Positions 50,400 to 63,811 of a stretch of DNA of 64,000 bases are shown piece by piece. Below the pieces are notes generated by a model. The model had not been told where the DNA came from and searched no databases. It was given only the letters and a program-made list of their open reading frames with translations. How positions within the stretch are numbered: the stretch's first letter is position 1; each line of letters begins with the position of its first letter. A program made the position numbers and the translations under genes. This stretch comes from Lutjanus erythropterus (lineage: Eukaryota > Chordata > Actinopteri > Lutjaniformes > Lutjanidae). The stretch lies in NCBI GenBank assembly GCA_020091685.1, contig CM034609.1:21029204-21093203 (forward strand). Direction: 5' to 3'.

Positions 50400-50750
50400 T
50401 ATTACTTTGAAATGGTTTCCCCTAATTTTGGAGGTACTAACTCACTAATTTGAGCAAGTTTCTTGTTGTTTTGAGATACTAGGTCATTATTATGACAATG
50501 ACTTACACAAATCTCCAGGAAGGCAGGAAAGGGCCTCCACAGAAAGAGAGAGCACATCCAGCAGTGCAATAAAGAGGAGACATAAAACGCAGATCTAGCA
50601 GTTTGTCGCTGTAAACAGAGACTCCCGTCTGCAGTGAAAACCACAGAAGTGTACAGTGACATTTGACTTCATAATCAGAGAAAGTTTATACCATGCCATC
50701 AACACTTCTGTCCATGTTCACACGCTCCCTTTATTGCATTTCCCCTAATA
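50400..50750 (-). repeat. dispersed repeat, inverted partner of 17500-17850
   Basis: The minus strand reads GGGAGCGTGTGAACATGGAC, AGAAGTGTTGATGGCATGG, TATAAACTTTCTCTGATTAT and ACAGCGACAAACTG. Adjacent on the plus strand are GGAGGTACTAACTCA and TTTGAGATACTAGGTCATTA. It matches 17500-17850 in opposite orientation. Confidence 0.55.
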
Positions 50751-53700
50751 ATGCTCTCTCTTTCTCTGCAGTGATTAATCATCTCGGTTTTCCAGCCATT
50801 CATAATCAGGTTTCACTTGATGCTGCATTGTTTGCTGCAAATTGACAATCCAAAACAAAGCAAAAAAAAAAGCGTGTGTGCACAGTAAATAGGTATTGTA
50901 CAGTACTGTGCAGAAGAAGAATACTAATGTGAAAAAATTACATTTCACACCTTAGGCTTTTTCCATTTTTTTCCTCCCTTGTGGTTTTCGTCTACCAGTC
51001 AGACCTGGCTAAAAATAACTTCTCAGATGTTTTTCCCTTCTATTGCCCACCTGTTTAGTTGCATTTTTATCAGTTTGAAGTTGGCATATTTTTCTGACAA
51101 CCAATTTCAAAGATAGCATCTCAATTTCAGACCAGCGCATGACACCCCTTGAGAGGGACCCCTGTTCTGTCGTGGTCATTTAACAACCTGTAAAACAATT
51201 TCTGAGACCAGCAGCAGTCACAGCTGACTCCCTGGGATTTGGTATCTGGCCGTGATCATTTAGATGACTGAGACCTTATCGGACCCACATGTCAGTGGAC
51301 GTGTAACCTGTCCCACTTTCTTGCTGTGCTTAAATATCCACATCTTCAACAGCTACTGTTAACTCACAGCTGACGCCTTGCAGTCTTTTGACAGGGCAGA
51401 GCCAGGCATAGTTTTCTGAGAAGTGATAAGACTGACTGTCTGCACTCTGTGGCCTCAATGTTGCTTTGTTATCTATATAAAGATAGCAGTGGAATCCATT
51501 ACCAAATATGTGGAGGGAAAAAGGGAGTGAAATGCATGACCTGATGTTAGTGTGTGTGATTAGAAAAGAAAAATTCTGGAGGGTTTTATCCTTTACTGCT
51601 CTCACTAAATTTCTAATACTATCCGTTGCATGTTTTAGCCGGAGCCAAAGCCGGTAGCCGGAAGATCAGCTGTGCTGAACCTCCTCTTTTGGCAGTCCCT
51701 GTTTTGTGGGAGAATATGACTAAGCAATAGAAAAATCCTGACATCCTTGCGAGGAGGAACGCGGACATTTGTCATTGTACGTGTCTGTTGAAGCACAGTG
51801 CAGCAGGAAGGTCAGGTTTCAGTCTCGCGCTCAGTCTTTGCGAAGCTCAAATGCTCTTTGAAGAATAGACTCAGGATTTGAAATGCTGGTGAACTGTAAA
51901 GGACTCTCCTGTCTCTCTGGCTGTCCCCATCTCACGCTGGTTTCTCAGATGCACACGCACGCCCTCCACTTCCCTCTCGCCTTTAGAAATTCTAAACCGC
52001 CTTTCAGCTCTGTTTGTGAGCGGAGGTCATGGTCGAGCTGCCAGCCTGGGAACAGTGGCAGCCAGTATGGGACCAGGAGCTAGAAATCAGAGGAATAGTA
52101 AACAGAGAGAGAGAAAGAGTCTGTCAACAGAGAAAGCTCGGAGAGTGCATTTCCGTTTGGCCCAGCCAGCCCAGAGTAAAAGCACAGCTGACATGATATG
52201 ATGACTTAATGCATTCTCAAGTACCTGACTTTTACACAGGCTATTGTGAGGTTGATAGCGTGCAAGCTGAGAAACGCTAACAAGGTGCTTGTATGCCACA
52301 TGATGGCCTTTTAAGCAGAACCACTTGATGGCTGTAAGAAAGTTTTTCAGGACATTTTCCTCAGCTGGACTGTGTGAAATGCAGTTGATTCTGTACAGGG
52401 ATGTCCTGAGTTATACAGCATGACAGCTTATTATAACTTTTAGCACTTTCAGATGTCAGACCGCTGCACAAGCATTTCAAAACTGAATGTAACAGATACA
52501 TCGCTATAAATAGACATGAAATTCGCATGCTAAGTTCTTGTTCATTTTAGCAGAGGAGTAATAGAAAGCATCCTGAGTGGAAACATCACAAACTGGCATG
52601 GGATGTTCATGGCCCTGGATGTGGGGGGCTCTGCAGGGGGTGATTAGTCTCGCATAGCCAGACCTATCTCCACAGTGCTGTGTCAGCGCAGGAAAAAGGT
52701 CTGGCTCCACAGAGGGAAAAAAAATATGCTGGCTTGTTTGTATTTCTTTAAATCAGTCTCAATCATCTTGGGCAGCACAAAGCCCAGGATGGAGCAACAG
52801 TGCTCCTGCAAAATAGTGTCGGGGGGTACACACTTGCACTGTTTTATTTTCAGCATGTACGTTGCTAGCTTGGAGGTTGTTTTTACCTGTAGTGACAGGT
52901 TACACAGTGACATAATATAGATCTGGTAAGTCAGACGGGGATGGTTATGACTGCCCATAACATCTACTGAGCATCAGTGATATCAGTGACATAAACTGTC
53001 TGCATGGATTCCAAAGGATACTAAACCTAAAAAGTCAACTTGTCTCCTTTTATTATTGTTTTAAGAAATTCTTGTCCTGTACATAGAAATTAATGATATT
53101 AAAAAGACAATATATAATTTAGCTATAGGTTATCTGTTGAACATTACACAACAACACTGATGTGCTAAAAAATGCAATGCTTGGTTACTTTTACTCAGCA
53201 TGTTGGGTTGATTGAGATGTATAATTTACCCAACCCACCATGCTGCGCAGTTGTAATTCTTTGCTGGGGTAAAAAAAAATCCAGTTTAAGTTATGTACTT
53301 TTAAAGATTTAAGTAGTGTTTCTGCATTTTTCTTCCATATTATAACTCATATATTCATTACTTTACTGCCGACCAAGTCTCTTTTCCTACCTTCTAGGCT
53401 TCCCATTCATTTTTATATATAGGACAATATTCAACTGGCAGAATTAAAAAAAGTAAAAGTAACCCAATGCTGTACCTCCTTGGGTGCCCTTTTAGTAGAG
53501 AAAACATGGAGAACTGCTCTCTAGTGAGCTCTTTCAGTGGATGAAATGTGAAACAATACATAGCCACCTTATACAACTGCTTACCTTTTGTATTTGTCTC
53601 GCCCGTGCCCCTCAGACAGTCCACAATGTACACAGTATCATCTTTGTTAAATCCAAAGAGTATTATCAGTCTTCTCATGTCAGTGTCAGTGAGAAAGTCT

Positions 53701-54384
53701 GTTCCCCAAAACACCAGATTATTCCTTTAGTCCACTGATTATCCATTTAAAAACATACACTTTTCAGTTTACATCCTGTATCTCTTTGCAAGTTAAAGGA
53801 TAAAATACATTTAGTTGCATGGTTCACAAGATCTGAGCACCATTTTACCAAATTTAGCAAATATTTTTACCTACATTATAAAGTCATGTGCTGTAAAACT
53901 GATGCAGAAGTGATTCAGTTAGTTTTTGTGTCATTAATGCACCGCTGTGTTTGTGAGAACCTCCCTGTGTGTGTGCATCACACACATTTGTTTTGCAACC
54001 TTGCAAGTCTTCATAAGTGATCAGTCTCTGTTAGTTTTTTTTTTTTCCTTTTTTCTCCTCTTCTTTTATCTTTATCCAAGGCCAGGCCTCTATTCTAGGT
54101 GAGTAGATGAGAGAATAAAAACAGGGGCTTCCCTAGGGGGTTGTGTTTAGGTCAGTGCTTTCCACCACTTTTAAATATCACTTTATTACCAAGGAAAAGC
54201 ATGAATGTGCTAAAGCAGCATTCTATGGGAGCCTCTGTAAGATTTCCAAATTTGTTTTTGCACCACTTCCATATACAGTATGATGACTCTTGACAATCTG
54301 GGCAATGGCAACCAATGATGGATCTCTGAAGAATCTGACAATGTGACAGCGTTGTGTTTATGGGTGGCTTCGTCTGTGCTGCAG

Positions 54385-54491
54385 GGCCCCGGTGGAGCTG
54401 AGGAGGTGCTGTCCTGTCCCGATCCGTCCCAGTGCCAGCAGCCCGGAGTCCAGCACAGCTTTGTCCAGGAACATTTCCAGGCACAGTACAA
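54385..54491 (+). CDS. usp43: usp43 exon 3 (linker to fingers)
   Basis: A 107-nt exon entered in phase 0 after the acceptor GTGCTGCAG and leaving two bases of a Lys codon before the donor GTGAGT. It encodes GPGGAEEVLSCPDPSQCQQP followed by GVQHSFVQEHFQAQYK. The final SFV(Q)xxFQAQY is the conserved lead-in to the USP fingers subdomain; the Gly/Pro/Gln-rich first half is the poorly conserved linker seen at this place in USP43 and USP31. The 23.1-kb intron before it is the largest in the window. A 160-residue antisense frame covering this exon is a shadow. Confidence 0.88.
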
Positions 54492-57400
54492 GTGAGTCTC
54501 TTTTCTTGACGTATTACACTCACACCTACCAGAAAAGAAATCCACAAATATAGCAACACATTAGCAACAGGCTGGTATAACTTGGTGAAGAGTGAGACTG
54601 TACACCGACTCTTTGGGAAGTTTACTACCACCATGTGAAGATGTTATTGCATAAGAATCGAGTCTTTCCCTAAACAGCGATTGACCAATCAGAACTTTGC
54701 AACGTTACAGAGCAACGTTTGGTTCTCTAAAAATATGGAATTCTGGGAAATTTACACTCTGGCAACCCCAGCCAAACACATTATCTGTGGCAGGGTTACG
54801 TTCACCCAAACATAAGTCGTCATCCTAAAAGCCTTCCTCCTGTAAAAGAAAACATACTCTTTAACAGTACAACCAATAAAGCATAAATCCAACCTGTCAA
54901 GATTTTCTTGCTTGTCCAAGTATGAGCTAAGCAGCTAAGCAACATTATATTAAAATGAAGAACCAGTCTAGTCTTACAGGTCTGCTTATCATAATACCAA
55001 CACTGTTCTTTAGCAATACAAGAACAATTCTGGTTTTTTTTTTTTCATTTCTATGCCACATGCTGATGCTGAATTTCAGCCTGGGACATTTTAACCTCAG
55101 ATGAATGTCTGAATGGTTTGAAGTTTCATGTTTTCTTTCAGCCGATGAGAGTCAGGTTAAGCTACTGCTGATGCATTTCCTGATATTGCTGCTTCACAAT
55201 AAAAGCTTCTAGATAACAAAATGTCAGGGAACTTTTAATGTGAAGAATTTCTAAGAAACTAAAATATTTATCCACTGTTAAGATGCTTGACTTAGACAAG
55301 TGTGTCAGCAGTTTAATACACAACTTCAAGCAGAAGCAAACACCTCTGTGCTGGACCGATGCACAGAGTCAAATCTAGTCAAGCCAAGCTGCACATGTAA
55401 ACACAGAAGAGGCGACAAGCCTTCATTGCTTCTGCTGAAATGGGTTGAAATTAACATGTCCAGCCAGGTGTGATGTTTACATCACTGCCGATCGAAGCTG
55501 GAGCTGATAAATAGCTGTGACCACCGTAGGCTCACTTGATCTGGTAGTGAATGCCAATTGTACCTTTTTCCACTGAAGACAAAAGCCAGATGTTGGTTCT
55601 CCAGGGTAAAAGGGAATACATGTAAAATCATTGGTTGCTGGCTAGAAGTGAGAAGCCTGGTTTTGTCTACCACTGTCTGAAATCAAGGACCCATTGTTTT
55701 AAAAGTTGCTAAGAATTTCAAGGGTTAAATTTGCCACCATTATCACTGTAAACTGCATGTATGTCTTTTGAGAGAAACAGAAAACTTCACAGACTGTAGC
55801 AGCAGTAAATAAGGGGGTTGGGGCTTGGCAAATGGTCATTTCCCATATCTAATACCTGAGGCTACAATTTCTCACTTAGGAGCAGTTACAGTGTTTTCTA
55901 TATTCAATTATATTTGTAGCTTTCTAGCCTTAATGAAATGTGAAATTATTTATTTTATTTTCTCCTAATGTAAGTCAAAACAGAAGAGCTATTTCTCCTT
56001 CATATAACCTTGTTTAATTATAAACTATAATTTCTCCCCTTTAAAATATAATGTCAGTACAGTAGGACACAGTCTCAGAGTTTACTACAGACTTGTCACC
56101 AGAGGCAAGTCCCAACTGTGTAATATGTGTACTTAATTCACAGGGAGTTTTTTTTATTTGTACACAGGTTCACAGATATTTGTCCATTCACACCTGACAA
56201 AGTGACAAATTCACTGTCAGTAAGATGCTGCGGTAGATGAACAGGCTCAGGTCAAGGCTGACCGAGTCCTGCCCTGAGAGACTATAATTTGAAAGTGCTG
56301 TGAAATTACATGTCAGTGGTACCTGTTGTTTACAGTTACAGTTTATTATAGTTTTCATTTGCAGTTACGTTAGGTTTACACAACAAAATTACTGGCTTAG
56401 TTTATGAAATAAAACTCGTTGGTTAGGTTTAAGCAACCAAAGTTACTTTGTAAGGTTTAGGGAAAGATCATAGTTTGTCTCCGCTAGGCGGGTGTAAATA
56501 GGTACACTGGCTACTTACAGCCTAAGTGCAACTAGCATTGTTGGCTATGGACAACTTTGTGCTTGTCTCTGCCATGCTAGGCTATATACACCCAGGTGGG
56601 GGGCAGGTGGTTGGGTGGAGTCTTAAGAGGGATGCCCTCATGGGGAAGGAAGGGGCAGGGAAATATTAGCAAATATAGATTTGTTCACCAGATTTGTTCT
56701 GTGTTGATGTTGGCTGTAGTCAGACAGCATATATCATATCATGATGTGTCTTGTGAGTTTTGTTTACTGTACAACAGCTCTGCTGTCGTGTTATCAGCCA
56801 GTCTAAATGTCACACTGCCCTGCAAGAGAAAGGTCACAGCCCAACGTCCATTTAAGAACAGTCCAGTCTTTAGTCCTAGCTAGATGCTTTAGCCCCACAG
56901 TGTTGCTCTGGATAAGTGACTGAAATATAATTGTATAACACCTGTGTAGAGAGAGACAGCTCCACATCACAAAGCCCACCCATGCTTAAATGGTATTTAG
57001 GCTTCATTGATGAGATTATAGTGTAACTGCTAGATACAGCTGATGTAATGGAGATGTCATTACTTCTTTCACACAGAGGTCCTCTGAGACACACATTCCT
57101 GGCTCGCAGCACGGTAAATCTACCCCTTCAGTAATTACCAAGCAGACAAGAGCAGTAATACTGAAAAGGTCTGATGAAAAAGTGGCTTGGTACCCTAACC
57201 TCTGTGCCTCTAAAGGAAGTGGAAACCCCTATAGTACAAGTACTTATTTAGAGAGTTCTTTGCTTTTGCGCCATGTGAAATACAGTACTTTGGGTTATTT
57301 GCTGTGGCAGTAGTCCAGTAGTTTTACCATTGTAATACCTTGTGAATTTATCTGGTGTATGCTGGATCACAAAGAGAATTATTTTCTCTACTAGTTGCTG

Positions 57401-57849
57401 TCCAAGTCCCAGAAGCACGCTTTTCACCACCAACTGTATTATCATCATTTCTAATGCAGCTGGATGTCCTCATGACTCCCATCAATCAGTCACCCAGGAG
57501 ATAAAGAGGCAGTTAATTTTTTACATAATATATGCATCTGTCAGCTGTGGCCGGCTGGGAGAGGAGCATCATTCAGATGTCGAGTTTATCTGGCCAACTC
57601 ATCTATGTGCCATTTTTTGGTCTAAGAAAACATAATGGAGTTTGCACAGCAGATTTGTTGCAGTCATGGTTATGTTAAAAGACATTTATGGTGCAGACAC
57701 ACTGGATCCATTGATAGATGACAAGTCGATGGATCCTATTCATATTCTATGGCGAGCATGTAGTGCGTGATGGATACAGCATGGCGGGCTGAGGGAACAG
57801 TCTCTGATGTGACATCATCAGGAATCAACCTCAACTTTATGCATATGAG

Positions 57850-58235
57850 TAGGACTGGGTATCATTTAAAAAATAGCAATACCAGTACCAGAACCATTAA
57901 AGTGATACCAATACCAGTGGAGTACTTCATTTGATCCGTTTTCTCTCTTTCATTTGACACCTATCATGTGAATGAAAACATGTCTGAAATAATCCTGTAT
58001 TCATCACACCACAAGCTTTTGGTGTCATCTCAACACACTGAAACTCAAATACTCCCCAGCTGCTGCAGTAGTGCGCCAGTCATATGCTGCTGTCAGAATG
58101 CTTGCAATGATTGACTGCGAGCAAAACCATGCAAATAGTTATTTTTTCTAAGATGTGGGTACAAAGAGGATTGATTGCAGGTATTGCTTGACTAGTTATT
58201 TCAGTCAATACCTTGTGTACTGATACCCGGCCCTA
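57850..58235. mobile_element. 386-bp hAT MITE with perfect 8-bp target duplication
   Basis: The ends TAGGACTGGGTATCA and TGATACCCGGCCCTA are 15-bp inverted repeats with two mismatches. CATATGAG flanks both sides exactly (57842-57849 and 58236-58243), the 8-bp duplication of hAT elements. The interior repeats ATACCAGTACCAGAACC- and GATACCAATACCAG-type wording common in teleost elements of this type. No coding capacity. Confidence 0.85.
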
Positions 58236-58529
58236 CATATGAGTCTGTCCAGTGCGGCGCATTGCACCCAGCTCACTAATCTACGATCAAACTATCAAAC
58301 TAGACAGTGCTGATCAAATATGAATCAAATATGAATCACTGGTGACATCATTTGGAGCCAGAGTCTGTGCAGTAGTGATCAGCAGTGTTGAGGTCCCACC
58401 CATACAGCCAGCCAACTTAATTGCGAGCAGGACTTGACTGTCATTCGTGTCGTGAAACCCCCTTTTATAGGCTCATATGACAGATCAAAATCAAACTCAT
58501 CGGCTACCTAAAATGACAGACACTGACTT

Positions 58530-58690
58530 AGGAAAATTTTTATTTGATGTGTACTTGTGGTGTTTTAATTTGGTCCATGTCCCATCTGCTAACATGGAGA
58601 AGGCAGGATTTATGACCTTTACTGCAGCCAGCCACCACTTTTAAGGAGCTGTCATGTTTATTTTTATGTATATCAGTAGTGTGCACCATT
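58530..58690 (+). repeat. teleost dispersed repeat, larger copy of the 3270-3380 family
   Basis: TTGATGTGTACTTGTGG, GTCCATGTCCCATCTGCTAA, CATGGAGAAGGCAGGATTTA, TACTGCAGCCAGCCACCA and GGAGCTGTCATG occur in order. Confidence 0.55.
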
Positions 58691-59113
58691 ACACAGTGGC
58701 CAGTTACTCACAGCTTTTTACTGTTGTTATAGGGACTGTGCACTGAGCTTTTAATGACAATTAATTACTCTTTTATCCAGTCAGATTAATATTTAGAGGC
58801 CGTTCCATCTTGTTTTGAATCATCCCATCAGTTCATGCATTACAATCTTTCTGTCTCACCCGTGTAGGGAGCGATGTCTAATCAATTCTTCCTTTTCCAT
58901 TTTTTCCAGTCAGCTGTATTTTCTTTTTCCAGCATTGATGCCGATACAAAAGCCTGTCTGGCCTCCATCCACAAACCACAGACCACACCGACCGATTATC
59001 GAGGTCTAAGATTCAACACCAGAATCTTATCTGAGTTTTAATTAATACAGTTTTTAAAAGCGGTCCCTCCAGACTGAACTCCTAATATCTTGTTTGTCGG
59101 CGCCATCCTCCAT

Positions 59114-59139
59114 CTGCCAATTCCTCGCTAAATTGGCAG
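59114..59139. other. perfect 9-bp inverted repeat
   Basis: CTGCCAATT, 8-nt spacer, AATTGGCAG. The TTGGC/GCCAA half-sites are NFI-like. It could be a protein site or chance. Confidence 0.4.
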
Positions 59140-62100
59140 CTCTGTGTGACTGCCAGTAATACATCTGTCAGAGCGCATCTCTTAATTGCTACCCTCACTG
59201 TCAAATGTTTCAGCTGTGACACCTTGGGTGTGTCTAGACAGGAAGCATCAGACTCTGCAGCCTGGCAGGCGAAATTTGTTCCTCTCACCCACTCAAATCC
59301 TTCGCTAGCCAGGGAAAGTGGGTGAGATTGGACAGAGGGAATATATATACATGACTGAGTTGGCTAAGCGCAAACTTTGTAAAGGAAGTCTAACATATAC
59401 AGTAAGTGTACAGTCTGAGTCAAAAAACATGCATCACAAGGCTGTGAGGTTTTGAATGGAGATGAATGCGTTGGAATCTATCATCTCTGCCGGAGTTTGG
59501 CTTTGAACAAATATTTCTTGACTCCTGTCCCTCTCTTTTCCCCTGAGTCCTGAGGCCCCACCACTGCCTGTGTAACACTTCCCAACACAGTGTCCGATGT
59601 GATACAACATCCAGGGTTGACAGACCGGAGAATTATCCTTGTAATAGCCCGGTTTGTCACTACGCAATCATCACAGGCATTATAACACGTTCAACCAAGT
59701 TAAATCCAAGCGAGCCAAGCCAAGAGTTATTTGATTTTAATTTATGTTATCTGTCATCACATGCTGGAGCTGATCAGAATCAGAGCTGAACGTTAGGTCA
59801 GGCTTCATTTTGTGATACATTTCGTGTCATTTTCAATAGAGAATGAAACACAACTCTTACCTCTGTTTCAGAAGCTCTGAATTCAGTCTGTCATCACTGA
59901 TTTGTAAATCTATTACATTGCCCTTTTCCCCCCCTTTGATCTAATTTAAGATTTCCTTACTTGATCAAAGACTGTGATCTTTGTCTATACAGGCTGAGAG
60001 TCACAGACTGTAGTCTGGGGAGACTGCAATGAAAATGTGTTTCTGTCAAACGTTGCTCATTACAGTGAAGCCCGGTGACGGGCGGCCGAGCATTTCCGAT
60101 TACAAACATGGCGCTGTTTCAGTAGCAGTGCAGCTTGTCTTACTGTGATGCCACTTTTTCTGAGAGACCATGTGACCTTTGTTATGATCACATCTGCTGA
60201 TTGATTTGTTATGATTTCAATTGCAGAGTTGAGTATCTGGTACTTTGGAGTTTATAGGCTCAGTAATTGGGTTGTTTATTGATTGTATATTGTAATTCCA
60301 CTTTGTGAATTATGCTGCACACGTTGAGGTTCATGCTTTTTCAGTCTCACAGCATTAGTGTTGTGAATAAATACTCAATAGAGGATATGTGCCAGGCTTA
60401 GTGAGAAGAATTATCTGTCAGTCTACTTCATTTTAAAGCTACTACAAGGAGTTTTTGACTGGTTCTTGCTGATGCCTCTATATGAACTACATAAGTTAAT
60501 GAGACCGTCTGCCACTGGGTCGAAATCAGATGAAACAAGCCTGTGTTTACATTTTATCAGACAGACTTAGAGTGAGAAGAAGCAGGGGGGATTAGTTATA
60601 TTTTGTGCGTTTTTTACGGTGTAAACTTTACCACTTTTGTCCAATATAGATCCTCCAAAATAAACAAAATATGAATGTTCCTTATAGTATCTTTAATCTA
60701 ATGAGACTTTTTTTCTAATAATTGCTTCTCTAGGAAAGAAAATCACTTTTTGGGGCAACTACTCATCTCACTAAACTAAAATTAAATGAGCATTAAGAAT
60801 CATCAACTGTGTACATAAACATCATTCATTTCAACCATTACTTCTTCAGTCAGGCACCATCTGCATTTATTGAAATAAATTCAGATTTACAGAGGTTCAG
60901 TGAAAAGAAGTAATCTATTTCATATTCTAAACTTATTTCGCCTCACCATCACATTTTATGTTTTATGTATCCTCTGATTTGTATCTTTCGTATATGTGTA
61001 AACAAATAAAATAAAATAAAATACATAAAGATCCCTGTGTGATGTATTATTCTGGCAGATTCAAAGCTCTGACAGTGTGTAGTAGTGCAGAGCATCAAGC
61101 TCTGAGTCTCTTCAGCATGGCTGCATCCCAGACAGGGGGATACTTACCTCTCAACCATTGCACGCTTCCTCCATTAGAGCATCACCAGAATATCACCTCT
61201 TCCTTTTGCGCCTTTTCTCTTTTTAAGTGTTTTAGAGCAGCGCGGGGCACATCTATGTTTTAGTGGAGCCTGAGTGTGATTTGTATGCATGGAGTGCAGT
61301 TACCCTCACTGTTTCCTGGCGAGAATAAGACATCCGTAGGGCAGCCATTCTGCTCTGCCAAGAGGGAGAGATCGACTAAGAGCCAGTGTCAGCTGGGTTT
61401 GCTTGAATAGAGCTTTATTCTCTCCCTCCTCTCCTTCCCCCAACTGGGTCTGTCAGGTGCCTTCCTATAAGGAAAACACATTTGAACAGTTCATCCATGG
61501 CTTAATTTCCCATGGTAGGATGGGGTGTGAAGGTCGTAAAGGTTTGACACACATAAGCTTGGGGAGTTAAAGTATTCCTTACAGAGTCAATGAAAGAGAT
61601 ATGAGAATTAGGAAGAGACTGGGGAGTATTTTTAGGCATGATCCATGACACCAAAAGGGAATTTAGCATTCGAAATCATCAAATTTTCTTGATTTGATCT
61701 ACATAGTCTCTGTTCATCATGATGTATAAAACCTGTTTTTTCTTTATGTGAGATTTAAGTCTCCCAGAGTACTCAGTTTACTGCTTGGTGTACTTTATTG
61801 CTGCTGGGTTATGCTTCACACAAGTCTATTATCAATTTATGTGCAGCCTGATGCTTTCCATACTGTTACTGTAGCAGTGGTCAATCATATGTCTTTTATC
61901 TTTGAATGTTAAGACTGAGGAGTTGCACTCTCACTCACAGGGGTGTGCGATAGTAAGTTTTTTATTTACTATCATGCCTTTTTTTTAAAATACAGTTTCA
62001 AAAAGAAATCTTGTTATCCAGCCGGTTTCAAAATGAAACTTATGAGTTTCCATGCACATGGTTGCTCCTGTTTGCCCTCCAGAAACCAGATTAGATTCAG

Positions 62101-63718
62101 CCGCATCTCCTAAAATTACCTTTAGATACAACTCATCTGCAAACAGCAAACACGTTCTGAGGGAAACATTATGCAGTCCAAATCACATTTTCTACCAACA
62201 AAATGAGGAAATGTTATTCATTAATGTACCTGGCAAGTCGCACAAATGTAGATGCTGAACAGATCAGTGAAATTTAACATAAAATTTAAAATCAACTAAT
62301 AATGTTTTGTTGAGATAGCTTACTTTTCTTCTTTATTTTGTGTTTCAAAAAATGTTGAGTAATAAGTGCCATTCAAGTTAAAGTGAATAATGGTTTATTA
62401 TTTTAATATTTTCATTTGCAAGCATTTAAGTTTCAACCAGTAAATGGCAAATCAGGTCCGTAGCTCACTGTGAACACTTTCTGAAACAGATTTTTGGGAG
62501 GTTTCTAAAACTCAACGATTCAGGTTTATCTAAAGACAAAAATAATCTTGACAAAAGATTATAGCTCAGAAAAACTTTGTTTAGTTAATCTCAGGGCAAC
62601 TTACAAAAAGCAACTAAATTATTGCATTTGTGGCACAGTGATGACATGGGAATTTCAAAATACATGTGTATCTTAAACATGACGATATAGATTGATATTT
62701 TCCCTCCCTAAAGTACTTCAAAGCTTTCACCACAGACGTAATGTGAGTCTAGTCCTCATGAGACCTGGTGAAGTACTGTTTGGGGTATAAGTACTCTTGT
62801 TTGGAAATCACTGGTTTAGATGAAGATGATAGGTTCTTTATTTAAATTTAAAATTCATGGCTTTGGTCTTATGTGTCTGACTGGTTGGTTTCTAATCTGT
62901 TTCTGTATGACGTTGGTCTACATCCAGTGATGCTCAGAGAGGTTGATAGAAAGCACCTCTTCAAGATTGACTTAATTATTTACAGAAAGTCTTATCCAGG
63001 AAATCCTGCTCAGATTAACTCTAAATACTGGACAAAAGATTTAATTAAGCAGACAAAATCACTTCCAGCAATCAGTCCATTAACTTCATGGATTCTCTGA
63101 CTGTCCGACTATTAGCTAACTGGAAGAAGTTATTCTTTCCTGAGAAATTAAGTGGCTTTCATTGAAAGACGTTAACTCATGAACAAAGGGGGATACATGG
63201 AAAACTGTTGCTGTACACAGTGGTTTACTTCACAGTGGCTTACTTTTTTCAGTGATCTGTGTCTCATGCATTCCCATGCAAAGGAAGAAAGGTCATCACT
63301 TAGGAAAGATTCCTACTTTTCTCTGTTCGGGATCCCGTAATGGCATCACATGAGCATTAGTACTGGTGAGAGTGATGCAACAAGATGGAAACCACTCCTG
63401 CTGGTTCCCGTTTATAGCCCTAATCATCCCAGGGGGCTTCTTCTACTACTTACCACACCCCCACCCCAACCCCTTGTCTCTCTCATTCTCACCAGTTACA
63501 TCACTCATCTTTTCCGTTCTCACAATCAGATCAAGGGGTTTCTGCGTGGAACACCGTGTTCATTTTGACTGTGTTGTTCACTTGTGTAACGAGATTAAGC
63601 CATCTCCTTTCCTGCCAGACTTAATCAGGAGGACTTGGAGATTAATTTGGAAGTCTGTGTCAAGTCCACACAGCTGGTTTTTCAAGACTAATATAACTGT
63701 GTGCTTTCCTCTCCTCAG

Positions 63719-63811
63719 ATCTTCACTGACGTGTCCCCACTGTCTGAAACAGAGCAACACCTTTGACCCTTTCCTCTGCATCTCACTCCCCATTCCTCTT
63801 CGACAGACCAG
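63719..63811 (+). CDS. usp43: usp43 exon 4 (first zinc-finger CPxC pair)
   Basis: A 93-nt exon after the acceptor CTCCTCAG. Its first base completes the split Lys codon of exon 3, and its last two bases (AG) await exon 5 after the donor GTGAGC. It encodes SSLTCPHCLKQSNTFDPFLC then ISLPIPLRQTR. The CPHC pair is the first half of the Cys4 zinc site in the USP fingers. The CLKQSNTFDPFLC.SLPIPLRQTR wording matches USP43; USP31 has CQKQ and LPHTR here. The remainder of the USP domain, including the catalytic His, lies beyond the window, so the gene is partial at its 3' end. Confidence 0.93.

Larger units (their letters stand above)
31252..54384 (+). other. usp43: usp43 intron 2
   Basis: 23.1 kb from GTAAGA to the CTGCAG acceptor. 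It holds the repeats listed separately at 31988-32280, 32470-32732, 34040-35322, 43865-43955, 46390-47000 and 50400-50750, plus simple repeats: (GT)n 40475-40493, C12 at 45541-45552 and (TTTA)n 50377-50402. A repeat with GTTGGGTT..AACCCAACC wording may lie at 53170-53280. I see no nested gene; the rest is AT-rich sequence with chance frames. Confidence 0.8.
54492..63718 (+). other. usp43: usp43 intron 3
   Basis: 9.2 kb from GTGAGT to the CTCAG acceptor. It holds the hAT MITE at 57850-58235, the repeat at 58530-58690, the inverted repeat at 59114-59139 and an (AAATA)n tract at 61004-61023. No nested gene seen. Confidence 0.8.

Noticed and set aside
54152..54634. 160- and 111-codon minus-strand frames
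   Set aside because: Shadows of usp43 exon 3 and its flanks.
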